From contig NZ_RJZE01000004.1 in the NCBI RefSeq assembly GCF_003986935.1, forward strand, positions 1-64,000: 64,000 nucleotides of DNA, read 5' to 3'. The DNA comes from Paraburkholderia kururiensis JCM 10599 = LMG 19447 (lineage in GTDB: Bacteria; Pseudomonadota; Gammaproteobacteria; Burkholderiales; Burkholderiaceae). Positions 1-8,226 of the stretch are shown piece by piece. Under the pieces are notes generated by a model, which worked only from the letters and a program-made list of their open reading frames with translations, made no database searches and was not told the origin of the DNA. The translations under genes were made by a program, and so were the position numbers. The first letter of the stretch is position 1, and each line of letters starts with the position of its first letter.

Positions 1-2
1 CG

Positions 3-1208
3 CCCTTCGATAGTGACGGGTTGTGCGATGTCGAGATGTTGAAGAGGCTCGTCAGGGACGCCGCGGCCAACGATCAGCCCGCAGTAGTGAAGGACGCAAC
101 CGAAGTCCAGAAGGCAGACGCGCTTTCTTACTACGTGAAGGGCCATGATGAGGTACGTCGAGCCCTGCGCGGATTCATCTGCAACGCGCCGAGTGAATGG
201 GATAGCACGCACAACGAGACGCGCTTCGCGAAGCTGCTCGACGAGAGCGGGTTCTATCACGGCAGCCGAAAGGGCTACGAGGATTTTCTGAAATACCTCA
301 AGGAACTTCAGTTCTGGGACGTGACGGGGTTGCCTGCCGGCCAGAAGCTCTGGTTCTTCCATCCGCTCGCGTTTATCCGGCATTTCAGGAAGTGTGGGTG
401 GTTAAGCCTTCAGGAGCAGATTCAATTGCTACCTCGGAAATCGATATCTGATGCTGGTGGCCACATATCGTGGGTCGAAAGCAAGAAGCGATTTGTTGAT
501 GGAAACGACGATTCTCGTGGTCAATCGCCGAAGCACATGTGGCTAGCGCTCAATCATATGTTTAAAAAATACGGATTTAACAGTGACCTTCGGAAGGCTC
601 ACTTTTTGGCGCAGGTTTTAAAGGAGACTGGAGCTTTATGCTCGACAAGAGAAAATGGAAGTGCAGATTATTTCCGGAAAATGTACGAGAGCTATAAAGC
701 TAGTGATGCTGCTTATGATTTTGACAACAAATACAATTGGCTTAAGAATCTTGGTTTTCTGAAAAACCGTGATCGTGCTACATACATAGCTCAGCGCCCC
801 GGTGAGGTTCACGCGAAAGCCGTGGCAGGTGGGAATGTCCAGTCGGGAGACGGTCCTCGCTTCTGCGGTCGCGGGCTGATTCACCTTACGTGGAGAAAGA
901 GTTACGGTGAATATGGAATTTACCGCGGCAAGGATTTTACGACTGATCCGAACCCAGCACTATTGCAGTCTGACGCAGAAACGGCGACAGATTCTGCTGG
1001 CTACTTCTGGGTTAAGACTCGTATCAACAGAAAGGCCGACCATGGCTCAAGCAACACAGATGTCCAAGGTTGCTTTGGTGTAGTGGGTGGTGCAGGCGGG
1101 TTACCTGCGCGGCAGCAGTTCTTTCGTTACGCCTACTTCATTCTTGGCGATACACCAAAAATGCCGACGGATAGCACATTGGAACGTCAAACGGAGGAAG
1201 GGGCATGA
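3..1208 (+). CDS. GH19-type (chitinase/lysozyme-like) T6SS-associated cell-wall hydrolase, 5' partial
   Basis: The reading frame is open from the left edge, so the N-terminus lies outside the window; the first possible internal start is a TTG at 21. The last ~230 residues look like a lysozyme-fold GH19 domain: HFLAQVLKETGALCSTRENG carries the catalytic-Glu region and GRGLIHLTWRKSYGEYG is the GH19 substrate-cleft signature. The upstream ~160 residues (DGLCDVEMLKRL, KLWFFHPLAFIR) resemble the linker region of M23/GH19 effectors carried by VgrG/PAAR modules. The expected activity is cleavage of peptidoglycan glycan strands in a target cell periplasm after T6SS delivery. A secreted protein follows directly and a PAAR gene comes next, as in effector-immunity-spike cassettes. 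The second half has markedly lower GC than the chromosome, which suggests acquisition. The fold call is fairly secure; delivery by T6SS is inferred from neighbours. Confidence 0.75.
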   Translation, partial: PFDSDGLCDVEMLKRLVRDAAANDQPAVVKDATEVQKADALSYYVKGHDEVRRALRGFICNAPSEWDSTHNETRFAKLLDESGFYHGSRKGYEDFLKYLKELQFWDVTGLPAGQKLWFFHPLAFIRHFRKCGWLSLQEQIQLLPRKSISDAGGHISWVESKKRFVDGNDDSRGQSPKHMWLALNHMFKKYGFNSDLRKAHFLAQVLKETGALCSTRENGSADYFRKMYESYKASDAAYDFDNKYNWLKNLGFLKNRDRATYIAQRPGEVHAKAVAGGNVQSGDGPRFCGRGLIHLTWRKSYGEYGIYRGKDFTTDPNPALLQSDAETATDSAGYFWVKTRINRKADHGSSNTDVQGCFGVVGGAGGLPARQQFFRYAYFILGDTPKMPTDSTLERQTEEGA

Positions 1209-1298
1209 TCTGCTTTCCTGTTCCAAAAATGCAGTGTCTTCAGATAGCATTCTCGGTTGGGGTATATCGTAGTTGAATTTATTAAGGGATCGGTTGTT

Positions 1299-1948
1299 AT
1301 GAAAATTCGTCGGACTTCTACATTTTATTTGTTATTGGTGCCGTTTTTTTTGTTGATTTCCCAGTGGACTTATGGTGCGGATATTCCTGCGGCGGTTCAG
1401 GCGGCGGTAAGTGCTCGTACCGATGAGAGTCACAAATTGCAGCCACCGATCATCGATGCTGGATCCGCGATGCAAGGAGCGTACATCTACTTTGTGATAA
1501 ATATGTCAGATGTACCGGATTATAAAAAAATGACAGATCATATATATTGGATGCGCATTTGCTATTTTTGGATGGAGACCATATTTGGCACAATGAAATA
1601 TTTGATCGTTACGTGAAGGAAGATGGTGTTCCAGAAGTTGCTAGTGTCTTTTTTGTGAACGCAGATCGCGACCCCAAAGATAAAGAGGTCGTCATCCTGG
1701 TTCGAACGCCGCTTAATCACTACGATTACGGCGGCGAATATTTCGATGGTTACATTTACAGGTTAACTGGAAATGCTCGGGAAGGTGCTGTTTTCGCGGG
1801 ATTGCAGAGCGATGCTAGTGCACCTTTTGTGGGTCAATGTGAATGTGGCTTCCGCGATGGCCGCTCTACACATGCACAATATAAGGATGCTGAGTCGATT
1901 CGAAAGGCGCTCGCAAGAAGATATCCTGTGGAACCTAAGTTGAAGTGA
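1299..1948 (+). pseudogene. Candidate periplasmic immunity protein, split by a frameshift at an A7 run
   Basis: ATG at 1299 follows AAGGGA. The first ~25 residues (MKIRRTSTFYLLLVPFFLLI, cleavage near YGA-DI) form a Sec signal peptide. The first frame stops at 1614-1616. A second frame runs to 1948, and the two join naturally near the A7 run at 1524-1530: reading ..VPDYKK then NDRSYILDAHLLFLDGD restores one protein of about 216 residues. A single -1 slip, or one extra A, would repair it. So this is a decayed gene, a sequencing error, or a gene expressed by slippage on poly-A. I do not recognise the family. Its position just after a peptidoglycan hydrolase, its signal peptide and its low GC suggest a periplasmic immunity protein for that effector; this is inference. 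Confidence 0.55.
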
Positions 1949-2061
1949 AGGATGTGGAGATATTTTTATCCATTAAATTAATGATTTAAATAAACCAAAT
2001 AATACCTCGATAAAAAATCATCTTTCTTCTGGTCACGCTTGAAAACGGCAGGACATGTGCA

Positions 2062-2325
2062 ATGATGAAATTCCCCATCCGTAAGGGCGACAAGCTGGAG
2101 AACGGTGGCGAAGTCACAGAAGGCTCACCGTGGTTCGAGGTGATGGGCCGGCCGCTCGCCCGCAAGGGTGACAAGGCGATCTGCGAGCAGCACGGACCCA
2201 CCACGATTGCCGAGGGTTATGGGAAATTTCCCGACCGGGACGGCAGGGCCGTCGTCTTTCACCACTATCGCTGTGCATGCGGCTGCAGGCTGCTTTCGTC
2301 ATTGATGAGCTTCAACGTCGCGTAA
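2062..2325 (+). CDS. PAAR-domain protein (T6SS spike tip)
   Basis: 87 residues, the usual size of a stand-alone PAAR protein. It has the short beta-rich, Gly/Pro-punctuated pattern (RKGDKLENGGEVTEGS, GRPLARKGDKAICEQHGPT) and ends in a Cys/His-rich stretch (HHYRCACGCRLL) as in Burkholderia PAAR proteins, where such residues help close the zinc-stabilised cone. PAAR proteins sharpen the VgrG trimer of the type VI secretion needle and recruit effectors. It follows the GH19 hydrolase and its putative immunity gene on the same strand, completing a typical effector-immunity-PAAR cassette. A second ATG at 2065 is equally possible. No VgrG or T6SS core gene is visible in this window. Confidence 0.75.
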   Translation: MMKFPIRKGDKLENGGEVTEGSPWFEVMGRPLARKGDKAICEQHGPTTIAEGYGKFPDRDGRAVVFHHYRCACGCRLLSSLMSFNVA

Positions 2326-2832
2326 TGCCGGTCGATCTTTCTGCTGCCGGAGGCCCGAGTGCCTATCCCCGCCGCCCCAGGTTCTGGCCTTGGTGGTTCT
2401 GCATCTGGCTTGCCTGCAATGTACCGGCGTAGCCATTGCGATGGTGCTTTGGCCGAAGGGTGAGGGGCGGCGCGCCGATGGTGTTTTCGAGCGTCTTCAC
2501 GATGTCGATGAGCGGGCGCTTGTTCGACTGCGGCATTGCCGTGAACGGACCCGCATCGGGCTGCCTCGTGCGCTGCAACAGCCGCTGAAGATGCTGCTGC
2601 AGCTCGGCGAGAGCAGATGGGAATACATAAGGAGTTTCAACGCAGGGCTTTACCGCAGGGTTTCACCGCATAGGCCGTTTCGCGCGGTGTGAGTACCGTG
2701 GCGCGAGGCACGAGGAATGCGAGGTTGACGGCGCAGGTGCCTCGCCTAAACTCTTCAGACGTTTCCGGCATCGGTATTGCCCGCCTTTGCAGGACCCTTA
2801 GGACCCTTCGGATGTTCGATGGAGGTCACGCC
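2326..2832. other. Intergenic stretch without a convincing gene
   Basis: About 500 bases between the PAAR gene and the next small gene. On the minus strand a frame stays open from about 2662 down to 2363 without an ATG start; its translation (QQHLQRLLQRTRQP, RPLIDIVKTLENTIGAPPL) could be a gene remnant but I cannot assign it. A clear GGAGG at 2821-2825 belongs to the following gene. Confidence 0.4.
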
Positions 2833-3099
2833 ATGAACGCGCAACGTTTAATCGTCAGTGCCGACCGCGGCAAGCTCAGCGTGATCGCCGTATGGAAAAC
2901 GCTGCAACGGTATGACGTTCAGGTGAGCGGCTGCAAGGCGATCGTGGACGCGCAGCGCGGCGCCGAAAGCCTCATCATCGACCTCGCCGATACCACGCCC
3001 GAACGCGTGAGCAACGTGGTGGCCGCGCTGAACCGCCAGCCCGCGCCGCTCAAGGTGATGGTGAGCGTGGCAGCGGACGCGGTGCAGCGGGCGAGGTGA
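2833..3099 (+). CDS. Small conserved hypothetical protein (88 aa)
   Basis: The start is set by a strong GGAGG at 2821-2825, seven bases before ATG 2833. The protein (MNAQRLIVSADRGKLSVIAV...) alternates short hydrophobic strands with charged helices (SLIIDLADTTPERVSNVVAAL), as in a small alpha/beta ACT- or ferredoxin-like fold. It has no signal peptide, membrane segment or catalytic motif that I recognise. It is followed after 41 bases by a convergent gene. Function unknown; its reality is supported by the ribosome binding site and typical GC-rich codon use. Confidence 0.6.
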   Translation: MNAQRLIVSADRGKLSVIAVWKTLQRYDVQVSGCKAIVDAQRGAESLIIDLADTTPERVSNVVAALNRQPAPLKVMVSVAADAVQRAR

Positions 3100-3140
3100 A
3101 GCGCGGCATGAGCGCAGCATGAGCGCGCGCTTTCGTTCGC

Positions 3141-3539
3141 TCAGAACAGCTGGCGTGGCCGGCCTTGCGCCATCTCGTGCGGCATCGTCTCGGGCAGCGT
3201 AAAGATGACGTGCGGCAGATCGTCGAGTAGACCCTCGAAGCGGGCGTCGGCTTCGCTCGTGAAAAGCGCATCGAGATAATCGAAGCTCAAGAGCGGTACG
3301 AGCGCGCGCAGCGCCGCTTCCTCATCGGGCTGCGGGCCGGTTTCGATGCCGTCCACATCGAGGTGCACGGAGCATGCCGTGCTTCCCGCGCGGTCCATTG
3401 CGCCGATGTCGATCAGCTTGCCCGCAACGTTTTGCGCGAGCACCCGGCCGTTATGAGCGAACACGCGGAACGGGCGGTCGAACTGCGGCAGCGAACGCCG
3501 TGCTTCGCTTCTGACTTGCCTTCGTGTTTCGTTAGCCAT
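3141..3539 (-). CDS. Hypothetical protein (132 aa)
   Basis: Soluble, acidic protein of 132 residues starting MANETRRQVRSEARRSLPQF; GAGGA lies a few bases ahead of the ATG on the minus strand. It contains a beta-rich stretch (DRPFRVFAHNGRVLAQNVAG) and a Leu/Phe-rich second half (LVPLLSFDYLDALFTSEADA). No signal peptide, membrane helix or known catalytic motif is visible. It sits alone between a convergent small gene and the SDR gene that ends at 3654. I do not recognise the family. Confidence 0.6.
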   Translation of the reverse strand: MANETRRQVRSEARRSLPQFDRPFRVFAHNGRVLAQNVAGKLIDIGAMDRAGSTACSVHLDVDGIETGPQPDEEAALRALVPLLSFDYLDALFTSEADARFEGLLDDLPHVIFTLPETMPHEMAQGRPRQLF

Positions 3540-3653
3540 CCTGATTCCTCCTCATTTCAGCACGAGACCGGCGTGAGACCGATCACATGTGCCGAGGTCG
3601 CAAGGACAGTGCCACGTCGGCCGCGCTGGGCGAGCGAGGCACCTGAACCGTCC

Positions 3654-4664
3654 CTATACGTTGCCTCGACGGCTGCGCCATGCGAACAGCGCGGCAAGCG
3701 CGAGCGTCGCCGCGGCGAACGCCGTGCGCCGATGCGTGTCCAGCCACAGCGAGGCGCTCGTGGCGCGCGCTTCGTCGCCGAACGCGCCGCGCAGGCGATG
3801 CTTGTCGGGCACCGGGTCCCAGAGGTCGACGGGGCGCGCGGGGTCGGTAGGCGTCTTGCGCTGCTGGCCGCGCCACGCATGGTGTGCGAGATAGCGGTCG
3901 AGCCATGCCGGCGCGATCCGGTTCGCAAAAATCGCCTTCACGGACGAGAAGCCCACGTCGAGTTCGCGCCGCTTGTGGGTGGCGGCCCAGAAGATGGCGC
4001 GCGCAGCCACCTCCGGTTCGTAGACCGGCGCGACGGGCCGCGGCTCGCCCGGCAGGCGGCAGAGCGCCCAGTCGAATTGCGGCGTGTTGAGCGCGGGCAT
4101 CTGCACCATCGTTACGTGCACGCGGCTTTTCTCGTGCAGCAGCTCGCTGCGCAGCGCGTCGGTGAAGCCGCGTATGGCGAATTTGGCGCCGCAATACGCC
4201 GATTGCAGCGGAATGGCGCGATACGCGAGCGCCGAGCCCACCTGCACGATCGTGCCGCGATTGCGCGGCCGCATATGCGCGAGCGCGGCCATCGTGCCCC
4301 ACACGTAGCCGTGGTAGGTCACGTCCGTGACGCGCGCGAACTCCGCGGGTTCAATCGCCGTGATGGGTGCGAATACCGTCACCATCGCGTTGTTGACCCA
4401 TACGTCGATGGGGCCCAGCTCGCGTTCCACGCGATCCGCGGCGGCGTGCACGGCGTCGGCGTCGCTCATGTCGAGCGCGATGGGCAGGGCGCGGGCGCCC
4501 AGCTGCCGAATGCCTTCGGCGACGGTTTCGAGCGCCTCGGCATCGCGCGCGATGAGTGCCACGTTGGCGCCTCGCTGCGCAAAACACAGCGCCGTCGCGC
4601 GGCCCACGCCTGCGCTCGCGCCCGTAACGACCACGACTTTCGGTGTGCGTGAAAGGAACGGCAT
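3654..4664 (-). CDS. Short-chain dehydrogenase/reductase (SDR) with C-terminal hydrophobic tail
   Basis: Rossmann-fold NAD(P)-dependent oxidoreductase. The TGASAGVG cofactor motif is at residues 14-21, an NNA-type motif (VWVNNAMVTV) follows, then an active-site Ser (QVGSALAY) and YCGAKFA giving the Y-x3-K catalytic pair. At 336 residues it is longer than a classical SDR (~250). The extra C-terminus holds an arginine-rich stretch and one hydrophobic helix (TAFAAATLALAALFAW) that may tether it to the membrane. ATG 4664 is preceded by AAGGAGA seven bases away. It is the last gene of the minus-strand oxidoreductase operon, 34 bases after the GMC gene, so it probably acts on the same or a related alcohol/carbonyl pair. 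Substrate unknown. Confidence 0.85.
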   Translation of the reverse strand: MPFLSRTPKVVVVTGASAGVGRATALCFAQRGANVALIARDAEALETVAEGIRQLGARALPIALDMSDADAVHAAADRVERELGPIDVWVNNAMVTVFAPITAIEPAEFARVTDVTYHGYVWGTMAALAHMRPRNRGTIVQVGSALAYRAIPLQSAYCGAKFAIRGFTDALRSELLHEKSRVHVTMVQMPALNTPQFDWALCRLPGEPRPVAPVYEPEVAARAIFWAATHKRRELDVGFSSVKAIFANRIAPAWLDRYLAHHAWRGQQRKTPTDPARPVDLWDPVPDKHRLRGAFGDEARATSASLWLDTHRRTAFAAATLALAALFAWRSRRGNV

Positions 4665-4698
4665 GACGTTGTCTCCTTTGTGCTTGTGTGGGGAGTCA

Positions 4699-6366
4699 TC
4701 AGAGTTCGCCGCGCGAGCGCAGCGTCGCGATGCGATCCGCGGTGCGGCACGCAATGGTCTGGATGGTGAGCGACGGGTTCACGCCGCCTACGGTGGGGAA
4801 CACCGAGCCGTCGCAGACCCAGAGATTCGGAATGTCCCAGCTGCGGCAGTCGGCGTTCACGACGCTCGTGCGCGGGTCGTCGCCCATGCGCGCGGTGCCG
4901 TTGAGATGGCAGGTGTCGTCGTGCTGCTTCCAGACGTTGCGCCCGCCCGCCGCTTCGAGCGCGCGCTGCATGAATTCCAGCGAGTGCTCCACGAGCTTCA
5001 GGTCGTTTTCGCAGTACGAATGCGTGACGCGCGCAATGGGCAGGCCGTACGGGTCTTTTTCGTCGGCAAGCGTGACGCGGTTGCGTTCCTGCGGCAGCGT
5101 TTCGCCCACGATCTTGAGGCCCGCCTGATGGTTGTACTGCTCCATCTCGGCGGCGAGCGCGTCGCCCCACAGCCCGCGTCCCGTTTGCACCGCGGCCCAT
5201 GCCTTCGGCAGCGGCCCCTGGCTCATGTAGCAATAGCCGCCGAAGAAGTCCTTGCCTTTGTCGGTGTAGTTCCAGTGCTCGGTCATCGCGAGCGAGGGCG
5301 GCCCCTTGTACCAGCGGATTTCTTCGTCCATGAGGCCCCAGACGGCCTGGTTCGACTGCACCATCAGGTTCTTGCCGACGAGACCCGAGCTGTTCGCGAG
5401 ACCGTCGGGAAAGCGCGGCGTGGCCGACATCAGCAAGAGGCGCGGCGTTTCGATCGCATAGCCCGCCACCACGACGTTGCGCGCGCGCTGGAATTGCCAG
5501 CGCCCTTCGCGGAAGTACTCGACGCCGTCCACGCGGCCCTGATCGTTCACGGAGATGCGGCCTGCCATCGCGAGGTCGCGAATCTCGGCACCGGCGCGCA
5601 GCGCGCGCGGTATCCACGTGACGAGCGCGCTTTGCTTCGCGTTGGTCGCGCAGCCCGTCACGCAGAAGCCGCGATAGACGCACGGATGCGCCGCGCCGCG
5701 CGGTGCGGAGACGGTGGCGAGCGGCGTGGGCGTCCACGGAATGCCGAGCGCCTCGCAACCGCGCGCGAGCACGAGCGCCGAGGCGTTCAGTTCGTGCGCG
5801 CGATACGGATAGCGCGGCCGCGGCGGCCCCCACGGGTAGCGCACGGGGCCCGAAATTTTTAGCGCGTCTTCCACTTCGCTGTAGTAGTGCCACATCTCGC
5901 GCCAGTCGATGGGCCAGTCCGCGCCGTAGCCGAGCAGGCTGCGCGACTTGAACCACTCGGGACGAAAGCGCAGCGACACCATGGCGAAATGCACGGTGCT
6001 GCCGCCCACGGCCTTGCCGCTGTTGTTGCTGCCGAGCTTCAACGGATGGTCGCCGTCGCAGAGGCGTTCGTCGGTCCAGTAGAGCTTGGACTGGTGCGTT
6101 TCGTCGGAGGCGAACTCTTCGAGCGGACGCCACCAGGCCCCTGCATCGAGCGCAACCACCTTGAAGCCGTGCTCCGCAAGCCGACAGGCAAGCGTGCCGC
6201 CGCCCGCGCCGGTGCCGACGATCGCGAAGTCCACGGGCTCGTCCTGGCGGTACTCGCGCATCGGCACCCAGCCGCCGCGCGTGAAGACGTCGGGCGCGCG
6301 GCCGTGCTTGCCGCGTGGGTGGTGCAGGGCGTCGGTGAGGGAATCGGTGAGCACGTCATCGGACAC
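4699..6366 (-). CDS. GMC-family FAD oxidoreductase (gluconate/sorbitol dehydrogenase large-subunit type)
   Basis: 555 residues from a GTG start at 6366 that has GGAG seven bases upstream and overlaps the preceding stop by 11 bases. FAD-binding motif FAIVGTGAGGGTLACRLAEH is near residue 48. GKAVGGSTVHFAM is the GMC signature, and the C-terminal GMC domain holds CHLNGTARMGDDPRTSVV and GGVNPSLTIQTIA, including the catalytic His/Asn region. It matches the flavoprotein subunit of membrane dehydrogenases for gluconate, 2-ketogluconate, sorbitol or glucose. The gene just upstream encodes the matching small subunit. The usual third subunit, a multihaem cytochrome c, is not in this window, so the electron acceptor is uncertain. 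Confidence 0.88.
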   Translation of the reverse strand: MSDDVLTDSLTDALHHPRGKHGRAPDVFTRGGWVPMREYRQDEPVDFAIVGTGAGGGTLACRLAEHGFKVVALDAGAWWRPLEEFASDETHQSKLYWTDERLCDGDHPLKLGSNNSGKAVGGSTVHFAMVSLRFRPEWFKSRSLLGYGADWPIDWREMWHYYSEVEDALKISGPVRYPWGPPRPRYPYRAHELNASALVLARGCEALGIPWTPTPLATVSAPRGAAHPCVYRGFCVTGCATNAKQSALVTWIPRALRAGAEIRDLAMAGRISVNDQGRVDGVEYFREGRWQFQRARNVVVAGYAIETPRLLLMSATPRFPDGLANSSGLVGKNLMVQSNQAVWGLMDEEIRWYKGPPSLAMTEHWNYTDKGKDFFGGYCYMSQGPLPKAWAAVQTGRGLWGDALAAEMEQYNHQAGLKIVGETLPQERNRVTLADEKDPYGLPIARVTHSYCENDLKLVEHSLEFMQRALEAAGGRNVWKQHDDTCHLNGTARMGDDPRTSVVNADCRSWDIPNLWVCDGSVFPTVGGVNPSLTIQTIACRTADRIATLRSRGEL

Positions 6367-7099
6367 GGCGGTTCTCCCGTTCCACGCGCGCCATGTCTGC
6401 GGGCGTGGTGTCGTGTGCCTCGACGGGCTCCCACGGGTCGCGGCGATTGGCTTGCATGCGCACATAGCCGCGCGGATTCGCCGGGCCGCCGAAGCCGATC
6501 TCGCTCCACGACTGCGGATGCCCGTAGTACGCGGAGCCGAGGTCGTGCAGCACGCGTTCGGTGAAGAAGAGACCGCTTGGCATGCCGTGCCATTCGGGGC
6601 CACCGAGCGCGCCGCGCTGCATGTCGCGAATCAGGTCGTCGCGTGATGCGTTGTCGAGTTGCGCGAAGGGCACGCGGTGACGCGTGCGGCTCGCGGCATC
6701 GAGCGCCGCGAGACCGGTTTGCCAGGCTTCGCGCAGCGGCGGCAGCCGTGCGTCGCGAAAGCCGTCGCGCACGTCGCCGGCGAGTTTGGCGTCGATGTAG
6801 GCGGCGAGGGGCACGGCGGGTTCGTGTGTCGCGGCGTTGTCTGCGTCATCGCTTTTACTGCCGTTTGACGTTGGACGTGCGGCCTGCGGAATGATCGCGG
6901 CACACAACGCCTGCAGCGTCTGCCATTGCGCTTCGTTGCAAAAGCGCGCGACGTCGCGCTGCGCGAGCCGATGGTCGATCACGGCGCGCGTCGCGTCGTC
7001 CCACGACACGCTGTCGCGCTTGCGCATGACGTCATAGCCTGGATAGCGGCCCGACGATCGGTCATGTACCGGCGACGATGTCGACAAACCATGCTTCAT
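6356..7099 (-). CDS. Gluconate 2-dehydrogenase subunit 3-like protein
   Basis: 247 residues resembling the small subunit of FAD-dependent membrane dehydrogenases, which helps fold or export the GMC subunit. Recognisable stretches are FCNEAQWQTLQALCAAIIPQ near the N-terminus and RGALGGPEWHGMPSGLFF and SAYYGHPQSWSEIGFGGPA in the second half. The start at 7099 is supported by a 4-base ATGA overlap with the stop of the gene upstream. No clear twin-arginine signal is visible; the N-terminus (MKHGLSTSSPVHDRSSGRYP) is hydrophilic, whereas many family members carry a Tat signal. It probably forms a complex with the product of the next gene. Confidence 0.8.
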   Translation of the reverse strand: MKHGLSTSSPVHDRSSGRYPGYDVMRKRDSVSWDDATRAVIDHRLAQRDVARFCNEAQWQTLQALCAAIIPQAARPTSNGSKSDDADNAATHEPAVPLAAYIDAKLAGDVRDGFRDARLPPLREAWQTGLAALDAASRTRHRVPFAQLDNASRDDLIRDMQRGALGGPEWHGMPSGLFFTERVLHDLGSAYYGHPQSWSEIGFGGPANPRGYVRMQANRRDPWEPVEAHDTTPADMARVERENRRVR

Positions 7100-8151
7100 C
7101 TTTCCGTGCTCCTCATACGCAATGCCGCGAGCCCCGCGAGCGCGAGGGCCGTGAACGAGGGCGGCGCGGGCAGTGGCGGACCGTTGAGCACGTTCTGCGT
7201 CCACGCGCGCCAGCCGCCCTGATAGCGCGCGATGCCGCGCGCGTGAAAGGCCACGCCGATGCCGCCCAGCGCTGCGGTGACGCGCAGCCACAGCCGGGTC
7301 CACCAGCGCTCGCGCGGCTCACCGAGCGCGGCGCATGCGAGCAGCGCGGCACTGACCGGCGCCACAGCGATGGGCGCATACATCGCGCGATGTTGGAACG
7401 AGCCGCGAAAGTGCAGCAACGCGACCTCACCCAGGGTGCCCACCAGCCCCACGGCGGAAACCAGCGCGAGCGCCTTGCCCGCAGGCATGCCGAAGAGTTG
7501 CGGGTCTTCGGCGGGCTCGTCGCGCAGCCGTTCGGCCACAGCGCCGAGCACGCCGGAGAGCAGCAACGCCATGGGCGCGCCAAGCGGCGCGCCGTAGAAC
7601 AGGTTGTGCCAGCTCAACTGCCCGGGCCGCTTCGTCACGTTGTAGAGATGGAACCCCGTGCCCACCACGCCGACCGTTGCCGCGAGGCGATACGCCGCGT
7701 GTCGCAGCGCATGCAGCCCCGGCGTGCGGTCCGTGCCGCCGTGCGCGCCCGCGGCGAGTGCGAGCGCGCCGGCCACGAGCGGCGCATACATGGCGCGATT
7801 CTCGAACGACCCGCGGTAGTGTTCGATGCCGCTGTCGGTCAAAGCGGACCACGCGAGCAGGGCCGAACTGCGGTTGAACGCGCGGGCCGCGAGGATGTGC
7901 TCGTGCACGAGCGTGCCGTCGCGCTCGCGGGTGGCGGGGCGGGTGGCGGGCATGGTGTTCGCCGAGGTGCGTGGCAGGCGGGCGCGAGCGGCGGAGCCAG
8001 CGCTGGGCCCGAGGTTAGGCCCGGGGGTGGCTCCTTCGTCGGCGGCACGGTCATCGTCGTGGTGGGCACCGCGTACAAGAGCGAACGCAGCGAGGCCCAC
8101 GGCGCCGGCCACACCACAGAGCGACAGAAAAGAGTGACCTTGATCGTTCAT
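7096..8151 (-). CDS. Internally duplicated multi-pass membrane protein of unknown function
   Basis: 351 residues with an N-terminal hydrophobic helix (FLSLCGVAGAVGLAAFALV) and several later ones. The two halves are copies: YRGSFENRAMYAPLVAGALA pairs with FRGSFQHRAMYAPIAVAPVS, and VGVVGTGFHLYN..W.NLFYGAPLGAP pairs with LGGIGVAFHARG..W.QNVLNGPPLPAP. Conserved His, Arg and Trp residues recur in each half, as in quinone- or haem-handling membrane proteins. Its stop overlaps the start of the small-subunit gene by four bases, so it is co-translated with the dehydrogenase and could be its membrane anchor or electron acceptor; that is inference. The start is uncertain: AAGGAGAG fits better with a five-codon leader (ATGAACATGCGATGA) whose stop overlaps ATG 8151. 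Confidence 0.65.
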   Translation of the reverse strand: MNDQGHSFLSLCGVAGAVGLAAFALVRGAHHDDDRAADEGATPGPNLGPSAGSAARARLPRTSANTMPATRPATRERDGTLVHEHILAARAFNRSSALLAWSALTDSGIEHYRGSFENRAMYAPLVAGALALAAGAHGGTDRTPGLHALRHAAYRLAATVGVVGTGFHLYNVTKRPGQLSWHNLFYGAPLGAPMALLLSGVLGAVAERLRDEPAEDPQLFGMPAGKALALVSAVGLVGTLGEVALLHFRGSFQHRAMYAPIAVAPVSAALLACAALGEPRERWWTRLWLRVTAALGGIGVAFHARGIARYQGGWRAWTQNVLNGPPLPAPPSFTALALAGLAALRMRSTER

Positions 8152-8226
8152 CGCATGTTCATCCGTTGTTCTCTCCTTGCTGTGGCGGCATTGCGCCATG
8201 GCGTCCTGGCATCGTGGCGCGGCGGC

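Noticed and set aside
2363..2662. Minus-strand frame possibly representing a gene remnant
   Set aside because: No start codon with a ribosome binding site and no family recognised; kept only as a note in the gap description.
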